Positions 18,979 to 22,308 of a stretch of DNA of 22,308 nucleotides are shown here, piece by piece. Each line of letters starts with the position of its first letter. Position 1 is the stretch's first letter. The stretch comes from Nemertoderma westbladi (lineage: Eukaryota; Xenacoelomorpha; Nemertodermatida; Nemertodermatidae), in the NCBI GenBank assembly GCA_032718475.1, contig JAUCBJ010001496.1:1-22308 (forward strand). Direction: 5' to 3'. The position numbers and the translations under genes are program-made. A model generated the notes under the pieces. It ran no database searches. It had not been told where the DNA came from and saw only the letters and a list, made by a program, of their open reading frames with translations.

Positions 18979-19343
18979 GGGTAAAAGGTCAATCACCACA
19001 GGATCATCATTTTCGTCTCGAATACCTGGTGTTCCCGGACTGGAAGGGTATCCCAAAAATACTTTCCAGTTTGGACTCCGAAGATAGTAATTTCCTCATT
19101 GCCACAAGGTGGTCCACAGTTGTTGTTGAGATCCATTACCTTTGGCAAAGGATCACTATTCTTATTCTTAAGTTAAGATATGAGTGAATGACAAAATATA
19201 GACCTACAGTATATAAGTTGTACAGTATAAATATTATTCGCCTAACATATAGTACAGTATACGCTTTCATTACACACTACACTACATAATATTGAGTTTA
19301 TGTGATGTATGATTTGTGATTTATAGTGAGTAGTAGGGTCTTG

Positions 19344-19639
19344 GCCGGCTCTGCGACAGTTAGACCCAACTGACACCCATTGGGTGTCATATGACACCCA
19401 ATTATCACCCTATGGGTGTCATTGGGTGTCATTGGCGCCAGACTGTCTGGGTGACACCTCCCAATTAGGCTAATTAGACCCTAATTGACAGGTGTCATCA
19501 ATTAATTAGTACAATTAAACCCTAACAGGTGTCATATGACTCCTAATTAGGGTTTAATTGATTATCCTAATTAATCAGACTGATTAGCGCCCTGACACAC
19601 AATGGGTCATCAGTGATGTCTAACTGTCGCAGAGCCGGC
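19344..19639. mobile_element. Palindromic MITE-like element (296 bp)
   Basis: A perfect 21-bp terminal inverted repeat, GCCGGCTCTGCGACAGTTAGA, at 19344-19364 with its complement at 19619-19639. The similarity extends outward a few bases (TCTTG). The interior is built of GGTGTCA/TGACACC motifs in both orientations and AATTAGGG/CCCTAATT motifs. There is no coding capacity. The target duplication is not clear. It is probably a non-autonomous DNA transposon. Confidence 0.75.
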
Positions 19640-19742
19640 TCAAGAGGGTGTCATAAGTGACACCGCAGCTCTTTTATTCATTAATACTTATTTATTTGTA
19701 CCTAATTTTAATTAATTATTTGTATTCTATTTGACTTTATTT

Positions 19743-19800
19743 ATTCATTTGTACTTTATTTTAAATTAATTATTCATTTGTACTTTATTTTAAATTAATT
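19743..19800. repeat. Two perfect 29-bp tandem copies
   Basis: ATTCATTTGTACTTTATTTTAAATTAATT occurs at 19743-19771 and 19772-19800, preceded by degenerate copies from about 19690. AT-rich, no gene. Confidence 0.85.
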
Positions 19801-20580
19801 AACTGTATTACTTTTACTTTATACATTGATTTCTATTTTTAGATTAATTAGTTTTTATATTACTTACCGCTACTAAATGAGATCATTATTGGAAACATCT
19901 AACCATAGACTTGCAGCCTTATTTAGCCCTAGGGTATACAGCTCCCCTACTGGTAACTATTTTGGAGTTAATGTTAGCAAAGGGCCTAAACTTAAGACAA
20001 GCTATCGCCTAGGTTACCAGTTACGCATGAATGAGCAATTTATCGGGGCCCCTCTTAAAATTCTTTGTGCTGCGTCAGGATTGCCTCATTTAAGGAAGCC
20101 GCATCCCTATCGATAATCTAATTATGGTAGCGCTAACCATTTTTAGTATACTGTATAATTAAATAGGGCCCTCTCTTAATACATAAGTTTATAAATATAT
20201 ATATATACAGTTTATCTTCAATTTAATCTGTTTTTATTTACAACCCTAATTGTTCTACTGTAATTTATGTTTTATAATAACAAGTTATATCCGGTTAATC
20301 CGTATTAATTTTCTTTGTACTGAGGTTATCGAGGGCGCTCTTTCCAATGGTCCTATTCTCAAAACGATCTAACCTACTGTATAATTAATTACTTAAGACT
20401 GCGAGGTTGCGTAATTAACACATCTCATTTACCAGTTTTCCTTAAAAACTATGAAGTTATATTGCTCAAGAGTTCTAAGGGGCGAGCCATGAGGCAAGAT
20501 GTTTGAGACTTATTTAGATATATTATTACTTAATTTTGACCCCCAATCGGCATCTACTACGGCATAGGCTATATCTTTTG
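19801..20580. other. AT-rich intergenic DNA, no gene supported
   Basis: A 79-codon frame at 19877-20116 is somewhat GC-richer than its surroundings, but shows no motif and has no neighbours. I leave it uncalled. The remainder is AT-rich. Confidence 0.5.
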
Positions 20581-20734
20581 CAGAGTCACAGAGTAGTATG
20601 AAGTTCCCCCGTCTGCCGCTAGAGGGCGAAATATCTCAAAGTGAAAACCATACGATAGCCATGAATTGGTTACTAGGCAATAATACTGCATTTTGCAACG
20701 TTAGGCCTATTGCTGACCGAACGAAAACTGCCCT

Positions 20735-20804
20735 GGTTCATGCAGGGATCGAACCCATGACATACGGGAGATGTGAATTCAACGCAACCACTACACCAAG
20801 GTGG
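20735..20804 (-). pseudogene. tRNA-like relic or SINE head
   Basis: On the minus strand, TGGTGTAGTGGTTGCG matches an RNA polymerase III A box and GGGTTCGATCCCTGC a B box, at tRNA-like spacing. The acceptor arms do not pair and the T stem is weak, so it is not a working tRNA. It may be the head of a degraded SINE. Confidence 0.5.
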
Positions 20805-20869
20805 AACAGTAACCGTCGAATTTGTTCGTTGACGTTCGAATTTATAAGACTCTCATTTAAGACCTGACA

Positions 20870-21748
20870 CAGACTATGCCTCACTGAGACATAGACTATG
20901 CCTCACTGAGGCATAGACTATGACTCACTGAGGCACTGAGGCATAGACTATGCCTCACTGAGGTATAGACTATGACTCACTGAGGCATAGACTATGCCTC
21001 ACTGAGGCATAGACTATGCCTCACTGAGGCATAGACTATGACTCACTGAGGCATAGACTATGACTCACTGAGGCACTGAGGCATAGACTATGCCTCACTG
21101 AGGCATAGACTATGACTCACTGAGGCATAGACTATGACTCACTGAGGCACTGAGGCATAGACTATGCCTCACTGAGGCATAGACTATGACTCACTGAGGC
21201 ATAGACTATGACTCACTGAGGCATAGACTATGCCTCACTGAGGCATAGACCATGACTCGCTGAGGCACTGAGGCATAGACTATGCCTCACTGAGGCACTG
21301 AGGCATAGACTATGACTCACTGAGGCATAGACTATGCCTCACTGAGGCACTGAGGCATAGACTATGACTCACTGAGGCATAGACTATGCCTCACTGAGGC
21401 ATAGACTATGCCTCACTGAGGCACTGAGGCATAGACTATGCTCACTGAGGCACTGAGGCATAGACTATGCCTCACTGAGGCATAGACTATGCCTCACTGA
21501 GGCACTGAGGCATAGACTATGACTCACTGAGGCATAGACTATGCCTCACTTAGGCATAGACTATGCCTCACTGAGGCATAGACCATGCTTCACTGAGGCA
21601 CTGAGGCATAGACTATGCCTTACTGAGGCACTGAGGCATAGACTATGCCTCACCGAGGCACTGAGGCATAGACTATGCCTTACTGAGGCACTGAGGCATA
21701 GACTATGACTCACTGAGGCATATACTATGCCTCACTATGCCTCACTAT
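20870..21748. repeat. Large 22-bp palindromic minisatellite
   Basis: Nearly 40 units of GGCATAGACTATGCCTCACT plus GA, many with a variant GACTCA in place of GCCTCA. An extra GGCACTGA (8 bases) is inserted at intervals. Each unit contains two odd-centred palindromes, GGCATAG-A-CTATGCC and CTCA-C-TGAG, so the array can fold into successive hairpins. It ends in short CTATGCCTCA units. Confidence 0.95.
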
Positions 21749-22141
21749 GGATGGGCTTTACCACTGTACTCGCATCTGCTGTCTCATTGGCTGCTCGATG
21801 CCTCCGATTAAGGGTCTAAGGTCTTCAAGCTGATCATTTGCTTAGTTCTCTAATTGGAGGGAGGTGAGTTCGAACCCTGGAAGCGCATTATTCTTTTTCC
21901 TAGCTCTTGGTTAACTCTAGTATACACTATCTTTGACTCTCCCAGCTATAGTGATAGTATGCAACCTTGGGAGTTAATGCGTTGTCTTACGAGTAAAGGC
22001 CAAGAGATTAGACTTCAGGTTGCCTCTATTGGTTCATTCTTCTTAACTTTATAAAATAACTCAACCCTTATTTAAAGTTTTAAAAATTATGACTTAGTCG
22101 ACTAATTTTCCAAAGTATATTATAAAAACATATAATTTCTT
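21749..22141. other. Unassigned DNA with a B-box-like motif
   Basis: GAGTTCGAACCCTGG at about 21867-21881 matches a Pol III B box, but no convincing A box at tRNA spacing was found. Nothing else is recognised. Confidence 0.35.
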
Positions 22142-22308
22142 GAATAAATAGACCTAATAGTAATAAATATTGTGGGGTAAATACATTTATAATACTAATA
22201 TAATTATTATGGATAAATAGTCCTAATACTAATATAATTGTTATGGATAAATAGTCCTAATACTAATATAATTGTTTTGGATAAATAGCCCTAATACTAT
22301 TATGAAAG
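22142..22308. repeat. 34-bp tandem repeat reaching the window edge
   Basis: The unit GGATAAATAGTCCTAATACT plus AATATAATTGTTAT starts at 22211, 22245 and 22279, with a degenerate copy from about 22142. The array continues past the window. Confidence 0.85.

Larger units (their letters stand above)
17152..19136 (-). pseudogene. Zinc-knuckle / Cys-rich gene, locus 2, split by LINE B
   Basis: A paralogue of the locus 1 zinc-knuckle segment, in two parts: 18992 upward and 17944-17152. Removing LINE B and one target duplication (1047 bases, a multiple of three) keeps the frame open across the site. After a Pro-rich stretch come CFSC (first Cys codon 17694), two more Cys, then C-x2-C-x5-H-x4-C-x6-C-x2-C-x9-C (codons 17595-17493). 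The last part is a canonical C-x2-C-x4-H-x4-C zinc knuckle. A tail of about 100 residues ends in C-x2-C-x2-C before TAA 17152-17154. An ATG at 19136 starts a Cys-containing N-terminus in another phase, so a frameshift or undetected intron lies between about 19060 and 19110. No exonuclease domain is visible. Likely nucleic-acid binding; biological role unknown. Confidence 0.65.

Noticed and set aside
20870-21748. CRISPR-like array
   Set aside because: Units are head-to-tail with no unique spacers, and there are no cas genes; it is a eukaryotic minisatellite.

Overview
This is eukaryotic, almost certainly invertebrate metazoan, nuclear DNA. It is AT-rich and has no bacterial-style gene packing. 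It is full of animal-type mobile elements: a Harbinger (HARBI1-like) transposase relic, a tRNA-derived SINE, several non-LTR retrotransposon (LINE) fragments, palindromic DNA-transposon-like elements and several kinds of tandem repeat. The sequence alone does not fix the species. No functional tRNA, rRNA, CRISPR or prokaryotic operon was seen.

Layout: 1-170, the tail of a plus-strand reading frame cut by the window edge. 171-2830, AT-rich DNA with a poly-C tract and one possible short exon (1340-1516). 2876-4011, a decayed Harbinger transposase split by a 236-bp SINE. 4293-5330, a candidate piggyBac-like non-autonomous element with a 19-bp terminal hairpin and three internal 138-bp repeats. 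5331-7270, simple repeats and no convincing gene. 7315-8872, a possible Gag-like relic joined to the 3' end of a CR1/L2-like LINE. 9370-12558 (minus), the most gene-like region. 12559-14312 (minus), LINE copy A. 14333-14605 (plus), a Cys-rich fragment. 14606-15472 (plus), the decayed LINE copy C, followed by a PstI-motif minisatellite. 17152-19136 (minus), a second Cys-rich gene, split by LINE copy B (17945-18978, plus). 19344-19639, a palindromic MITE. 20870-21748, a large 22-bp palindromic minisatellite. 22142-22308, a 34-bp tandem repeat.

The main result is an unfamiliar protein family present twice. At locus 1, a 595-codon ORF shows the three motif regions of a DEDD-type 3'-5' exonuclease-like fold. 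An overlapping frame continues into a paired zinc-knuckle module and a conserved tail. Locus 2 (17152-17944) carries the same zinc-knuckle module with identical Cys/His spacing. Its tail aligns without gaps for about 50 residues, straight through a stop codon in locus 1. Both loci are damaged (stops, frameshifts, LINE insertions) and intronless where visible. They may be relics of a mobile or viral element, or of a duplicated host RNA-processing gene. The sequence does not decide between these.

The three LINE copies A, B and C belong to one clade, sharing the C-terminal GHC...GRP-type domain and 3' ends in TAG repeats. They have repeatedly inserted around the two loci. Copies A and B are nearly identical and therefore recent. 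Copy B carries a clear 13-bp target-site duplication.
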